A stretch of 50,759 nt of DNA from Lingula anatina (lineage: Eukaryota; Brachiopoda; Lingulata; Lingulida; Lingulidae): positions 84,297 through 135,055 of the forward strand of contig NW_019775461.1 of assembly GCF_001039355.2 (NCBI RefSeq), in the 5' to 3' direction. The notes below the pieces were generated by a model. That model saw only the letters and a list, made by a program, of their open reading frames with translations, made no database searches and was not told where the DNA came from. Both the position numbers and the translations under genes were made by a program. Positions 38,005 to 46,317 of this stretch are shown one piece after another. The first letter of the stretch is position 1, and every line of letters starts with the position of its first letter.

Positions 38005-39028
38005 TTCAAATAATTGCAGGTCAAATTATTTGTAAATTAATTATTATTATTAGTTTTAAGCCGAGCAAAAGTCTTTTCTGACTCACAATTTGTTCTAGGT
38101 TCTGTACGTGTCATTGGGTCTATTAAAAAGGGTAAAGAGGCCTAATTTTCAAATAAAAAAAGTAATAATAATAATAATATTAATTAATCAAATTGCTAGC
38201 TTAAGCTCTGTAAAATTGGTCCACTAGCAATAATGTTATTGATACAAAGTGAAGCTCGATTTGGGTTCGTTGTGATATTATTGATAGTTGTTTATTGATA
38301 GAGGAAGCTGAAAGCTTTTTTAAAAGATTTGAATTTTTAAGAGTTTTGAAAAATATTTTCTGTTTTTCAAAATATGTAAAATATTTTGAAAAATATTTAT
38401 ACATTTTTAATTGCCATTTTCCAGAAGAATTTCGCGCGAGGATTCAGACACTGGTCGACAGTACGATACAGTGACGTACTCGGAAGTGATGAATGCACAG
38501 AGAGAGGGGGTCATTTCTGATAACTCCAGAAATCTAGAGACAGAAAAAACTACGTTGACTGAGACAGAAGCTCCTCCTAAATATGAGGATTTGTTCGGGG
38601 CTAGCAGTGGTGCTGCTGCAAATGCGCCATCTGGTGAACAGTTAGAGATGTCTGAATTTTCCAGGTCTGAACCGACACAATCAGAATCATCACAACCAGA
38701 GCTTTCTCAACAAACGCAATCTGACGCGTCACATCCATCTGGCACAGACCATTCGCTTCCTGTAGAATCTCAGCCAATGGAATCAGCTGGTGCTTTGGAC
38801 CGTACGGAAACTGAGCCTGAGGTGGCGTCACAGATCGTTTCTCAACAGCAGACGTCTGCTGGAGATGAACCCTTTCCAGGTCAACCAACTGCAGAAAATG
38901 GGGATGTTGTCCCAGAAGAAGAGGCTGCAGCAACAGACCCTCTTCTGTCCAATCAAGCCATTTCCGGTGATACGGAAGGTGATTTGAAACACCAACAAAT
39001 CGTAAAACCTACCAGTGCTTCCCAATAG
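20310..39028 (+). CDS. Type I transmembrane C-type lectin receptor with cytoplasmic ITIM
   Basis: Exons 20310-20376, 21039-21129, 21898-22100, 22512-22676, 25517-25564, 37870-37957 and 38425-39028 join in frame (phases 1,2,1,1,1,2) to give 421 residues. Exon 1 encodes a signal peptide. A C-type lectin domain spans about 36-175, with R-C-Y-Q-F, W-D-K-A-R-D-I-C, G-V-W-I-G-G, W-A-P-G-E-P-G-G, and W-K-W-S-E-C near the end. The calcium-site EPN/QPD and WND triplets are replaced (EPG, WSE), so canonical sugar binding is doubtful. An acidic stalk (176-191) leads to a helix at about 193-218 that ends in a run of Arg. The tail (about 200 residues, Ser/Glu/Gln-rich) has an ITIM, V-T-Y239-S-E-V, a PPxY (271-274) overlapping a YxxL, and ends in a TAG stop. 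The exon 3 donor is GC (CAG then gcaagt). Exons 4 and 5 exist in duplicate. An inhibitory surface receptor is the inferred role; the ligand is unknown. Confidence 0.78.
21228..21301 (+). repeat. tRNA-like sequence, probably a SINE head or tRNA pseudogene
   Basis: A cloverleaf can be drawn: acceptor GGCCAGG/TCTGGCT with two wobbles, D stem GCTC/GAGC, anticodon stem CTCGC/GCGAG, and T arm CCGGG-TTCGATT-CCTGG. The loop CCTGTAG has C instead of the invariant U33, so a Thr(TGT) reading is doubtful and a one-base insertion into a Tyr(GTA)-like loop is possible. Intact A- and B-box-like blocks and an intronic position fit a tRNA-derived SINE. Confidence 0.6.
21478..21813. mobile_element. Old TTAA-type MITE, family C, copy 1 (lectin intron 2)
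   Basis: The ends are TTAAAGAGATTATAG and TTTTCCCTTTAA. The interior shares CTTACCAATGGTTAATGAATC and ATCTCTTAAGAGATTAT with the copies at 45956, 49021 and 50352. It is more diverged than those, so it is older. Its right end lies 84 bp upstream of the exon 3 start. Confidence 0.75.
22512..22676 (+). CDS. Lectin exon 4a (second half of CTLD)
   Basis: A 165-bp symmetric phase 1-1 exon between an atgtag acceptor and a gtaagt donor. It encodes W-A-P-G-E-P through the final F-I-C-Q-F of the lectin fold. It differs from exon 4b at two bases only, both synonymous. Confidence 0.85.
22800..23035. repeat. Diverged minisatellite in intron 4
   Basis: Degenerate ~40-60 bp units share GAGGCTGAAATGTATTGACC-like cores. 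The equivalent array in copy 2 (about 30050-30300) has one extra partial unit. Confidence 0.55.
24770..24931. repeat. Imperfect foldback repeat in intron 4
   Basis: ACTAACAGATCCACAGATCA near 24778 is inverted as TGATCTAATAATCTGTTAGT near 24905, around an unrelated centre. The duplicate is at about 32770-32931. It is probably an old MITE. Confidence 0.5.
25517..25564 (+). CDS. Lectin exon 5a (acidic stalk)
   Basis: A 48-bp phase 1-1 exon encoding D-E-T-D-T-G-V-F-Q-A-D-T-S-D-N-L, a short acidic stalk between lectin domain and membrane. It is identical in sequence to exon 5b. The frame also runs open into the intron on the 5' side, which is why a longer reading frame appears there; I regard that as intron. 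Confidence 0.75.
   Translation: MKQILVFFKQIPLTI
25590..25715. repeat. GT-rich microsatellite
   Basis: Imperfect TGTG/TATG repeats begin just 3' of exon 5a. The copy 2 counterpart (33963-34075) is displaced by a MITE. Confidence 0.85.
26104..26365. mobile_element. Foldback element, family D, copy 1
   Basis: The two halves are inverted copies of each other around TGATAATTAATTACCC. The inverted segments include CTACTAAAGCTGCTAA / CAGCTTCAGTAG and GGATCAATCCATG / ATGGATCGATCC. Related copies lie at 34480-34738 (through the duplication) and 48455-48712 (independent). No coding capacity. Confidence 0.7.
27215..27380. repeat. ~60-bp minisatellite, about three units
   Basis: Units share CCTGAAACTCA..GG and GAGGTGGGTTACCAGT-like cores. 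On the minus strand it is open and yields a repetitive peptide, but this is a by-product of the repeat. The duplicate is at about 35583-35748. Confidence 0.6.
28963..29021. repeat. (ATT)n, poly-T and poly-G run
   Basis: An ATT array passes into T and G homopolymers. The copy 2 counterpart is at 37352-37391. Confidence 0.85.
29155..29212. repeat. (CA)n/(TG)n inverted microsatellite
   Basis: A CA array followed by a TG array can fold back on itself. The counterpart in copy 2 is at 37518-37554. Confidence 0.85.
29313..29374 (+). CDS. Alternative terminal exon 6a-1 (hydrophobic, stop-ended)
   Basis: A ttccag acceptor is followed in phase 1 by G-L-I-G-I-L-L-R-I-G-V and then a stop after 20 residues. 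It is the counterpart of exon 6b-1. Two Arg residues and a His interrupt the hydrophobic stretch, so it is a poor membrane helix. It is either a decayed exon or a terminal exon for a soluble form. Confidence 0.4.
29418..29443 (+). pseudogene. Truncated transmembrane-type exon 6a-2
   Basis: An acceptor cttccag and the start G-L-V-G-I-E-V-G-V match exons 6b-2 and 6b-3. The match breaks at the N at 29444, which is also the duplication junction. Confidence 0.6.
29444..29510. other. Duplication junction: one N plus 66 bp of unmatched sequence
   Basis: This short stretch matches neither copy of the duplicated block and has a higher GC content than its flanks. It ends in GATCCTCTAG just before copy 2 resumes. 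It may be filler from the duplication event, a transposon scrap, or assembly or cloning residue. Confidence 0.7.
29760..29924 (+). CDS. Lectin exon 4b (duplicate of 4a)
   Basis: A 165-bp phase 1-1 exon with intact acceptor and donor that encodes exactly the same residues as exon 4a. Using 4b instead of 4a gives an identical protein. Including both would insert a second half-lectin domain. Confidence 0.7.
30511..30650. mobile_element. 140-bp insertion with 8-bp target duplication
   Basis: The ends are TACCCT and AGGGTA. TTTGCAAC is duplicated at 30503-30510 and 30651-30658, and copy 1 has the corresponding empty site. It is a non-autonomous DNA element; an 8-bp duplication would fit hAT- or P-type integration. 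Confidence 0.75.
30730..31114. mobile_element. TTAA-type MITE, family B, copy 1
   Basis: The ends are TTAAAGATGCATAC and GTATGTACCTTTAA, total 385 bp. It is almost identical to 33577-33961. Copy 1 of the duplication has TTTAG at the empty site, one base from TTAA. Confidence 0.88.
31475..31628. mobile_element. hAT-like MITE with CAGGCCCGTAGCC ends
   Basis: 154 bp beginning CAGGCCCGTAGCC and ending GGGCTACGGGCCTG. CATGG is duplicated on both sides (31470-31474, 31629-31633). Copy 1 has a clean empty site. A 5-bp duplication is unlike the usual 8 bp of hAT elements, but 5-bp hAT lineages are known in animals. Confidence 0.8.
33512..33559 (+). CDS. Lectin exon 5b (duplicate of 5a)
   Basis: A 48-bp phase 1-1 stalk exon identical to 5a, with intact splice sites. 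A MITE begins 17 bp downstream of its donor site. Confidence 0.7.
   Translation: MKQILVFFKQIPLTI
33577..33961. mobile_element. TTAA-type MITE, family B, copy 2
   Basis: 385 bp with TTAA at both ends. Copy 1 (25577 onward) shows the intact unoccupied TTAA in the same flanking sequence. Filled and empty sites are therefore visible side by side, which fixes the element boundaries. Confidence 0.92.
34480..34738. mobile_element. Foldback element, family D, copy 2
   Basis: The duplicated counterpart of 26104-26365, carried along by the segmental duplication. Confidence 0.7.
37664..37725 (+). CDS. Alternative terminal exon 6b-1 (stop-ended)
   Basis: A phase 1 acceptor, then G-L-V-G-I-T-V-G-I-G-V-K-A-H-W-Q-L-F-W-L and a stop. 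It would end the receptor just after the stalk without an obvious membrane helix (Lys and His inside). It is homologous to 6a-1. Confidence 0.4.
37769..37830 (+). CDS. Alternative terminal exon 6b-2 (hydrophobic, stop-ended)
   Basis: A phase 1 acceptor, then G-L-V-R-I-G-I-G-V-G-V-A-L-A-V-L-L-A-L-E and a stop. It is almost identical to the first part of 6b-3 but stops before the cytoplasmic residues. Its use would give a tail-less membrane form or a GPI-signal-like end without the ITIM. Confidence 0.45.
37870..37957 (+). CDS. Transmembrane exon 6b-3 of lectin receptor
   Basis: The only cassette member with a splice donor (AGAAG then gtaaga). It encodes a Gly/Val/Leu/Ala helix with G-I-C-L-G-C-C-I-W and then Arg-Arg, the positive stop-transfer end. 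It leaves phase 2, matching the tail exon exactly. Confidence 0.85.
37966..38007. repeat. (ATTT)n microsatellite
   Basis: About ten ATTT units shortly after the exon 6b-3 donor. Confidence 0.9.
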
Positions 39029-39447
39029 TGCCTGCAGATATTGATTTTCTTAAAAAAGAGCAATTATTATTGCATTTTATGGGTTCTGATCAATGCGATC
39101 GCCTTTTGTATGGCTTAAATAATTAGCGACAAGGCTGCTGCATGATAATTCAGTTATAAACCACCGGTGTATGTGTTGGTATCAAATGTGAATAGATACT
39201 AAAAGCATTAAATGGGACGGAGATATAAAACAAGGCACATAAAGATAAAATGTGGGATTGCGTATTTATAATGCACAGTGATAATACGCCAAGGTATTTA
39301 AAGTGGTGGGGTTCTCTTTTACTGAAATCAGTGGTGTGACATACTAACCCCCGATTTTTAGACAATTTCTGACCTTTATTGAAAAGTGTTGTCCTCTTAC
39401 ATGTATTTATAGAGTGTTAAATCATGACATATTCTCCAATTACAAGC

Positions 39448-39453
39448 AATAAA
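39448..39453 (+). terminator. Candidate polyA signal AATAAA of lectin receptor gene
   Basis: AATAAA lies 420 bp after the stop codon, in AT-rich sequence. Confidence 0.45.
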
Positions 39454-39662
39454 AATGTTTCTTTATTCATAGCTGTATAGTGCTAAGAAACTGATGTATG
39501 TTAAAAATGAATGTATTTGTGATGTTTGTCCAGTATTGTAACAAAATAGGTCAGTATAATGTTAAAAAATACAATGCAGGCAAAATTTATGTTGAATTTC
39601 AGCAACATTACATTGTGGATTTATGTGTCAGGGAATCTGCATTAGTTTTATTCATTAACGAT

Positions 39663-39851
39663 ATGAGAGCATTATTATTATTATTAGTATCATTAACCAC
39701 GTGTTTATGTTTTATTTCGTGCCAAGAGGCCGACATGGTGTTGCAATTATCATTAATAAGGTGCATACAGAACGAGTGCCCACCAAGAGACACGACCGAA
39801 AACGAGGATAGTGTGCGTGTACTGGTAAACATTGTAGGATCTGCTTCTTAA
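39663..39851 (+). CDS. Candidate small secreted peptide (62 aa)
   Basis: An ATG starts a classic signal-peptide-like segment (M-R-A-L-L-L-L-L-V-S-L) followed by C-L-C-F-I-S-C-Q. The short mature part has two further cysteines (L-I-R-C-I-Q-N-E-C-P-P-R) and an acidic C-terminal region. The Leu run is encoded by an (ATT/TTA)n microsatellite, so the signal-like look may be accidental. The frame is open upstream for 55 more codons. A gtaaac after V-L could be a donor, so this might instead be a first exon. I do not recognise the family. Confidence 0.3.
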   Translation: MRALLLLLVSLTTCLCFISCQEADMVLQLSLIRCIQNECPPRDTTENEDSVRVLVNIVGSAS

Positions 39852-41686
39852 TTTGGTTACTGGGAATGAATGAGAGAAGACAGATCATTTAGCTGAGTCC
39901 TGCATTTCAGTGTGTACAGTAAGAACGTGGTCACATTTTTATTTTATAATTTTTTATTTATATAATTACGTGTCTGTCTCAAAGGATCTGCCTCTAAACC
40001 TGTTTAATTTAATTTTTTTTTTTTTTTTTTTTTTTTTTTGCAAGATGTAATCATAGTAGTTTGTGCTAAATCTGAAACATAAGCAAGGGCTTTCTTATTA
40101 AAATAGGAACACTATTCCATTTCTCTGCGACTGATTTTTATCTTGTATTAAAGTCAGCGGAAATGATTTCTGAGCCATTTTCTCCAACAAAGTTTTTTTT
40201 TTTTTTTTTTTTGTTTGTTTGTTTGTTTGCTAAGGTTCCTGGTTAATGTTCTTCATAGGCACTGGATCATAGGTAAAATTAACCGTCTTGACATCAAAGT
40301 AACATCCAATTTTGTTAAAATTTTTATTCTAACAAGTTTCCTCCAGGTGAAATGTCATCAGTGCTGATTCATCATTGTACTGGTAGTCACTTTTAAACGT
40401 ATTTTATTAACCGGTTACCTCGTAGGAATATGTTAGCCATACCGTTACACTTTTATCGATTTTTTTAATGGTAAGGAAGTTAGAATTTAACAGTGCCGCC
40501 AAGTAATGGTTTTGTTTGTATACGGTCACAATAATACATTTTCTTTTGAATTCAAGTTTTTTATACTAATGGAATAAATATTACTAAATATTTCCCCGCT
40601 GGTCGTGTTTAGCGTTGTTTATCAATATGTGGAAATCATCTACCCCTGATCGTTACCATAGAAACGGGGCAGTGACCGGCTGTTACACGTCATTGTACTT
40701 ATTTAGGGAACAATTTGGTTGCAAGGGGGAGGAGTTAGAAGTCGATTGTCATTTGCTCTGACTGGGTGCTATTTTCTGTCAACAGTTCTCTGCAGACTGT
40801 GTTGTATTTGTTTAATATTCTGTACAGGTTAATGACACTGGTACAATTCGCAAAATACGTCCACCAAGATTTTCGCCTTTACTCCGAGCCGTGTAGTTTT
40901 AAGTTATGATTAAAAATGCATGTGCAATAAGAAATAAATAGTTCACGTGGCAAATCAATACTAGCTAGAATTTGCATCTATTTGCGCTCGTTTTCTCGAC
41001 AACTTTTTTGACAACTTAATTCTTTAAGCATTTCTAGCTCAGCAAGAATTCTTGCAACCAGATTTATAATAAAACAGTAAGTCCACCTTATCTACAATAT
41101 ATACATCCATGATGATTGCACAACTTGTAGCCGAACATACGGTATCAAGATAACTGGGTTAAGGCATCACTTTAATTTTAATAAGAACACTGCATGTAGT
41201 AGCTTTAACATAACGCCGTTACAACGATAACTGACCAAGAATTAAGTGCACAGGTAGTAAACGTTTAACACTGAAAGTAGAAGGGACCTCAGGTCTGTTG
41301 CAAATATTTTATTGCTCTCATGTAAAATCTACAATGCAATGAAGCTGTTCTGGCAAAAGCACTGTATCCAAATTATTACAGTAACATAGTCCGTAGCATT
41401 CTTCTTTGTGAAGCATTCTTGTAGCATAACTACAAGTTATGTTGACTCTCAATCATAAAAGATACGATGTGGGAGCTGCCTTAGGTAGTATCTTAGGCGC
41501 AAAGCGAGTAAGAGCATAAAGAGTCATTTTTGATGCCCTCTGTGGGGCACTTAATGATTTAAATTTCAGTCATGCAATTCGAGTCAGGCTTTGTTCGCAG
41601 TAACGAGCCATTGAGTGCGTCATTAAACCAGCGAAAGATCTCTGTCTGTCTTCGAATTAGATAACAAGGGATTTCACACCGTCAAC
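39852..41686. other. Intergenic region, no gene seen
   Basis: AT-rich DNA with poly-T runs at 40013-40039 and 40191-40212 followed by (GTTT)n. No coding or RNA gene recognised. Confidence 0.6.
41308..41313 (-). terminator. Candidate polyA signal (AATAAA on minus)
   Basis: TTTATT on the plus strand, 374 bp downstream of the stop codon of the minus-strand gene at 41687-43064. Confidence 0.35.
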
Positions 41687-42678
41687 TTAGTGAACACCAC
41701 TGCCGTCTGAAATGAAAAGTAAGATTTCATTAGAATCCTGTTAATAGTGTTCATAGCAGAACAGACTTAAGTGACGTTCAGTATTTGCTCTTTGGTGCCA
41801 AAACCTATGAAACCAACCAAATTATCAAGGCAGACGAATAAAGACCAGAAAAAGCAGTACCAGTAAGCCCTTGACATCAACCGCCATTCCCTGCCCAAAC
41901 TGCAGCAAATCCTTTCTAGCAAAGATTGGCCTTAGCAGCCATCTGCGCACACACAGAACACAAATCACTACCTCATAGGATGACTAGATGGTACTCGTTC
42001 ATTTCTACGGACGAACCATACATTTATAGTGTGACGAAAAACTGAAATTACGACATCAGTGTCGTGTCATGTGCAACAACTCCTTTTCTCTTTATTGAAA
42101 ACAATGTCAGTCATTAAAATATTGGTGAAAGTAAAACACATACCTGGCACGCAGACATTAACGTTATTGTAGTCAGTCAAGTATCTATTGTACACCTGGC
42201 CGTAAGGACAAGGTCTGGAGAAGGCGTTACCAGCTTCGTCACACTGAATGTAGCAGCGTGGGTCGCTGTGCTCGTAGTAGAAACGGTTGGGAGCGTAGAC
42301 CTTAGTGTGCTTGCCGTAGTGGTCCACGCGGTACACGCTGTTCAGGGGTGGGCACTGGACTGTGTACATGAAAGAAAAGAGAAGCAATTATAAATTACCT
42401 AATTTCTCCTGTTATCAATGTGTAATCACATATACCGGTATTTGTTATTACTACGCCGGTCAGAGTTTACGTAGGAACTAGAAAAGCACATGCAGAACTC
42501 CGACAAGGCAAATAATTGACCACTAATTGACAATGATTTATGAATGGATCATCGCGTGAGTTATATAGTTGATTATGCTTGACGATCAATGTATCATTTT
42601 CTTATCACACCTCTTTGAAAATGGACTTCCTTTAATGAAACTGTTGAAAACCATTCTCTCCCACGATGGGAAACAGAG

Positions 42679-42732
<54 letters not shown>

Positions 42733-43064
42733 AAAGAAAGAAAGATGGTTGATCATCATGCTGTATACTCACAGTATTCATGGCTGCACTGGTAAGCAGG
42801 TGGATGGTACGTGGGCGGTGGGTAGGTAGACGGTGGGTAGGTTGGGTAGGTAGACGGCGGGTAGGTAGATGGTGGGTAGGTAGACGGTGGGTAGGTTGGG
42901 TAGGTAGACGGTGGGTAGGTTGGGTAGGTTGGCGGTGGGTAGGTTGGCTGCTGGTATCCCTGCGGTTCGTAGCTTTGCTGTTGTCCGTGTCCCTGGGGTT
43001 CGTAGGGAGCTGATCGAGCAACAGCCACACCGATGGCGACAACAAGAACTTGCAAGATCTTCAT
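41687..43064 (-). CDS. Secreted Pro/Tyr-repeat protein with CBM14-like domain (3 exons)
   Basis: Exons 43064-42773, 42359-42144 and 41706-41687 join in frame (phases 1 and 1) to give 175 residues. The donors are gtgagt and gtatgt, the acceptors acacag and tttcag. A signal peptide (about 1-18) is followed by Gln/Gly-rich sequence and about ten Y-P-P-(P/S)-T-type repeats. The C-terminal half has six cysteines, spaced C-x6-C-x31-C-x3-C-x10-C-x19-C. It includes F-Y-Y-E-H-S-D-P-R-C-Y-I-Q-C and P-C-P-Y-G-Q-V-Y-N-R, which match the peritrophin-A/CBM14 pattern (aromatic residues before C, C-P-x-G-x-x-F/Y-N). This suggests chitin or mucin binding in an extracellular matrix such as shell, cuticle or mucus; that is inference. 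The last exon supplies only D-G-S-G-V-H and the stop. A TATA box lies about 100 bp upstream. Confidence 0.8.
42685..42729. repeat. (AG)n microsatellite in intron 1
   Basis: About 22 AG units in the first intron of the CBM14-like gene. Confidence 0.95.
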
Positions 43065-43162
43065 TTTTTTAGACTCCTGTGCTGCACAGTATGATTGAAG
43101 TTCCCTTACGTGGATGAACCGGACTGTGACTGGTAAAGTGCGCTGGAGAATGTGATTTACTC

Positions 43163-43170
43163 CTTATATA
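43163..43170 (-). promoter_or_regulatory. TATA box (TATATAAG on minus)
   Basis: TATATAAG lies about 100 bp upstream of the start codon of the CBM14-like gene. It predicts a short 5'UTR of about 70 bp. A strong TATA box suits a highly expressed, tissue-restricted secreted product. Confidence 0.6.
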
Positions 43171-43924
43171 CCTGTCCATCTAAACGCTGATGTGAATGAA
43201 GGGATCGGATTTACAGCCGGAGGCTCCTTTAAATTCATTTTGTAATCTGTGTTGTATTTGGAACCTTTGCCATCTTATTGAAATTCGTGTCAACAACGGA
43301 AGTTTTATCTTCCTCCAGAACGATATTTATACATATAGGTTTCCCCGTTTTCATAGTCAGGTTGGCAGAGAGGGATGGGTGGGGAGTTATTCTTAGCTGT
43401 AAAATTGCATATACAGATTGAATTTTCAGCGTTCCTAATATTTTCTGCTTTTTACTAATTGCCGGCTAGTCGGATCATAGGACTTGCATTTATCACGAAT
43501 TACTGTCCATAGCAGTCACAGTGAGCACAATTTAAAAACATTACCTGCAGAACAAAAAGCACGTTTACACTTTCACCTTCACAGATGGGATGGGTGTACA
43601 ATATGATTAACACATTGGCCAACGTCTCGGCACAAGAAACGTTCTGTTGCCAAGTCAGCTCTTCCAAATAAATTCATGCATAGGATGGGATTTTTAATGA
43701 CAGTATTCTATCAAAAGCTCATTAAATCGCCACTCCGACCAATGTCACGCCATACCGTCAACATCTGAATACTGCAACAGGCTACAAGACATCAAGGACG
43801 ACGTTTGCCAGCTGTTATAAAGCAATTAAATCATTAAGTCATATGAATGATAATTAAGGCTGTAGGCTGTGAGTTCATCAGGATATGGAAGCGTAGATGA
43901 ATGGCCACGTTTCTCTTGATGCAG

Positions 43925-44024
43925 AATGTTGAGGATCCTCTCAGTTGGACTAGTTATTTAAACTTTATTTGCATCGAGTGCCTGGAAGAGTCTTGGAAAT
44001 CTGCTGGATTTCAGAGCCAAAATG
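43925..44024 (+). other. Possible exon A of a duplicated exon pair
   Basis: A TTGATGCAG acceptor-like sequence and an AAAATG followed by gtgagc bound 100 bp. One frame is open. The stretch resembles 44184-44266, which has stops in all frames, so a UTR or lncRNA exon is likelier than coding. Confidence 0.25.
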
Positions 44025-44183
44025 GTGAGCAACGGTTTTGTTAAGGTTATTTATGCGTTTAAGTAATCACCAGGTATGGGTAGTACGTTTTATGACGATT
44101 GCCCTGTGTAAATTTTGACTGGTGATAAAAGCTGTGAACTGATATGGTATCGTATTCAATTTGTCGCGTTTTTCTTGATGCAG

Positions 44184-44266
44184 ATTTGATGATTTTGTCA
44201 TTCGAGCTCGTCGCAACGTGCGTGTGGAAGTGTTTCAAATAGCTGGATGGTACTAAGGTCGAAATG
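44184..44266 (+). other. Possible exon B of a duplicated exon pair
   Basis: Bounded by the same TTGATGCAG acceptor-like sequence and GAAATG followed by gtaagt. Stop codons occur in every frame. Confidence 0.25.
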
Positions 44267-45955
44267 GTAAGTATTAGTGCTGTTTCAAAAGTGGTATTAA
44301 ATTTATTTGTTTTACGCGTAAAATTTTTCACGCGTAATATTTTTTATTATGACTTTCTGACAAAATTAAATTTATTTTCAATTAAATAAAGACTTATATA
44401 ACACAAAAATGTATGTAATTATATATAATACGACGGAATCTGATCTCATGGTTTCTGTTATGAAATTTTTTCCCTTTTCCTTCAAATTATTCTTTCTGTC
44501 TTGAATTATCCTTTAATTGTCATCGTCAGTGGTGTTTGACTCAAAGAACAAGTGGCGCAAAATATCCTGAGATCAAAAAAGGTTTTGTAATATAGTTACA
44601 ACCGTGTCTTCATGATAAATGTGTCATATAGGCCTACAACCTGTCACTTAGTTACACTGTCAGTGTTAAAAATATTTTAAATCGTAAAATTAGTTCCATA
44701 TATCGGATAAGGTTTTCAAAGGCCCATTTCATTACTCTCCCAAGTATATAGATCTGTTAATTAATAGACGAAATATTGTTAAAGTGGCGACAACGATTTT
44801 AAATTTCAAACGATTTTTCACCGGGTTCCCTATTCTTACTCGCTACCATCTGTACCTATTTTCTTTCTATTCAATATGAGGGACTTTTTATTGCTCTCGA
44901 TCAACTAAAATCTACTTTACAATGAAGTTGTCATGGGAAAAGCATGATATCTATACATTCTGAACAACTGTATCACTTCCATTTGCAAGATTTGGCTTTA
45001 GTGGGTCTACAGGCTTTATTACGACAACTCATTTGCCTATTGTTCTCGTCTGATGAATGAATTGTTGCAGAAACGCCGTTAACCCTTCTGAGCACCTGTG
45101 ACATGAATAAGAGTGTGCAGTGCAGATGAGAACCAACCCCCTAATAATCTGGTCCAAGCTTTAAGAAATTTTGGGACAATATCACACGAAACATCTGTTA
45201 CCGGGTACCTTTGTTGAAGTTATGCCGTGCCACCTACAGAGGTAATTGCTGTGCGCGGTAGATACTATATTAAATGTCCAAAGTGCCACAACTGAGAGCA
45301 GTGAGAGCCTCTGAGCATTGTCAACTTTTAAGGTAATGCCCTTATTATATTTCTGTCTAATACATTTTTCTTTTTTTATATGCATACATGTAGGTTACAC
45401 TATTGCATACATATTAAGCTGTAAAAATGATAGGCACCCATGTTATTTTTGTTGCTATGGTGATTTGAACTTTGTATTCAATTAATATAGAATCCTATGG
45501 GAAATTTAATTGTTTTTTTTTTTTCATATATTTTCAATCTTAACAGATGAAATGCGTCCATATATCCTACACATAGTGTTCGGTAGATATGACAGACATA
45601 GATTTAAAAAAAATGATAGGTACCCATGCAAATTCTGTTGCTATGGTGATTTGTTTTAGCATAAAACTTTTTTCATTTTCATGGTACTCTCTGGAAATTC
45701 ACTTTGCAAACATAGCATTTCAACCACTTACCTAACCACACTATCTGTATTTCTCTTTTGTTTAAATATAAATGGAGAGTATTTTTTATTAAAAAGCATT
45801 TGTGAATCAATTTTAGCCAGCCTGTTAACGTCAACTTGCGTGCATTGCTACATCGCCAGGAGCAGATCAACAAAAATACGCTTATGCGCAACGTAGTTGC
45901 GCATTGTAGCATAAGCATAACCTTAAGCATAACCTTAAGTAAGATAAGCATAACC

Positions 45956-46317
45956 TTACAGGGATAATAACTCTTCGTTTTGGCCAAAAAATGAATTTTC
46001 CTGGACTAAACAACAATTTTCCCGCACTTACCAATGGTTAATGAATCCATTTTTACATTCAAAGTTAGTCCCTGTTTTTTTTTTTTTTTTTTTTTTTTTC
46101 TAAAAAGTTTGGTTTTTTGTTAAAATCTCTTAAGAGATTATAACAGAGTATAGCCATCAATGGAGGTCACGTGGTCTGAAGACAAGCTCAGATATCAGAA
46201 TAATAGCTATAACTGCCGTTTTTATGGTAAAACAGAATATATTATATTTGTATGAGTTATTCACAATGTTTTTATTGTGAAATATAGATCTCATACGAAG
46301 AGTTATTATCCCTTTAA
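45956..46317. mobile_element. TTAA-type MITE, family C, copy 2
   Basis: The terminal repeats are AGGGATAATAACTCTTCGT and ACGAAGAGTTATTATCCCT. The right flank is TTAA and the left is TTAC, one change from TTAA. The interior has the palindrome TCTCTTAAGAGA and a poly-T run. Confidence 0.85.

Larger units (their letters stand above)
43171..45955. other. Intergenic region; possible non-coding exon pair
   Basis: No protein gene supported. Two similar stretches flanked by splice-like signals lie at 43925-44024 and 44184-44266. A diverged direct repeat with GTTGCTATGGTGATTTG lies at 45423-45475 and 45609-45665. A GCATAACCTTAA-type short tandem repeat precedes the MITE at 45956. Confidence 0.5.

Noticed and set aside
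42632-43045. 137-residue frame in the alternative frame of the Pro/Tyr-repeat exon
   Set aside because: It is a shadow of the real exon extended through the AG microsatellite in the intron.
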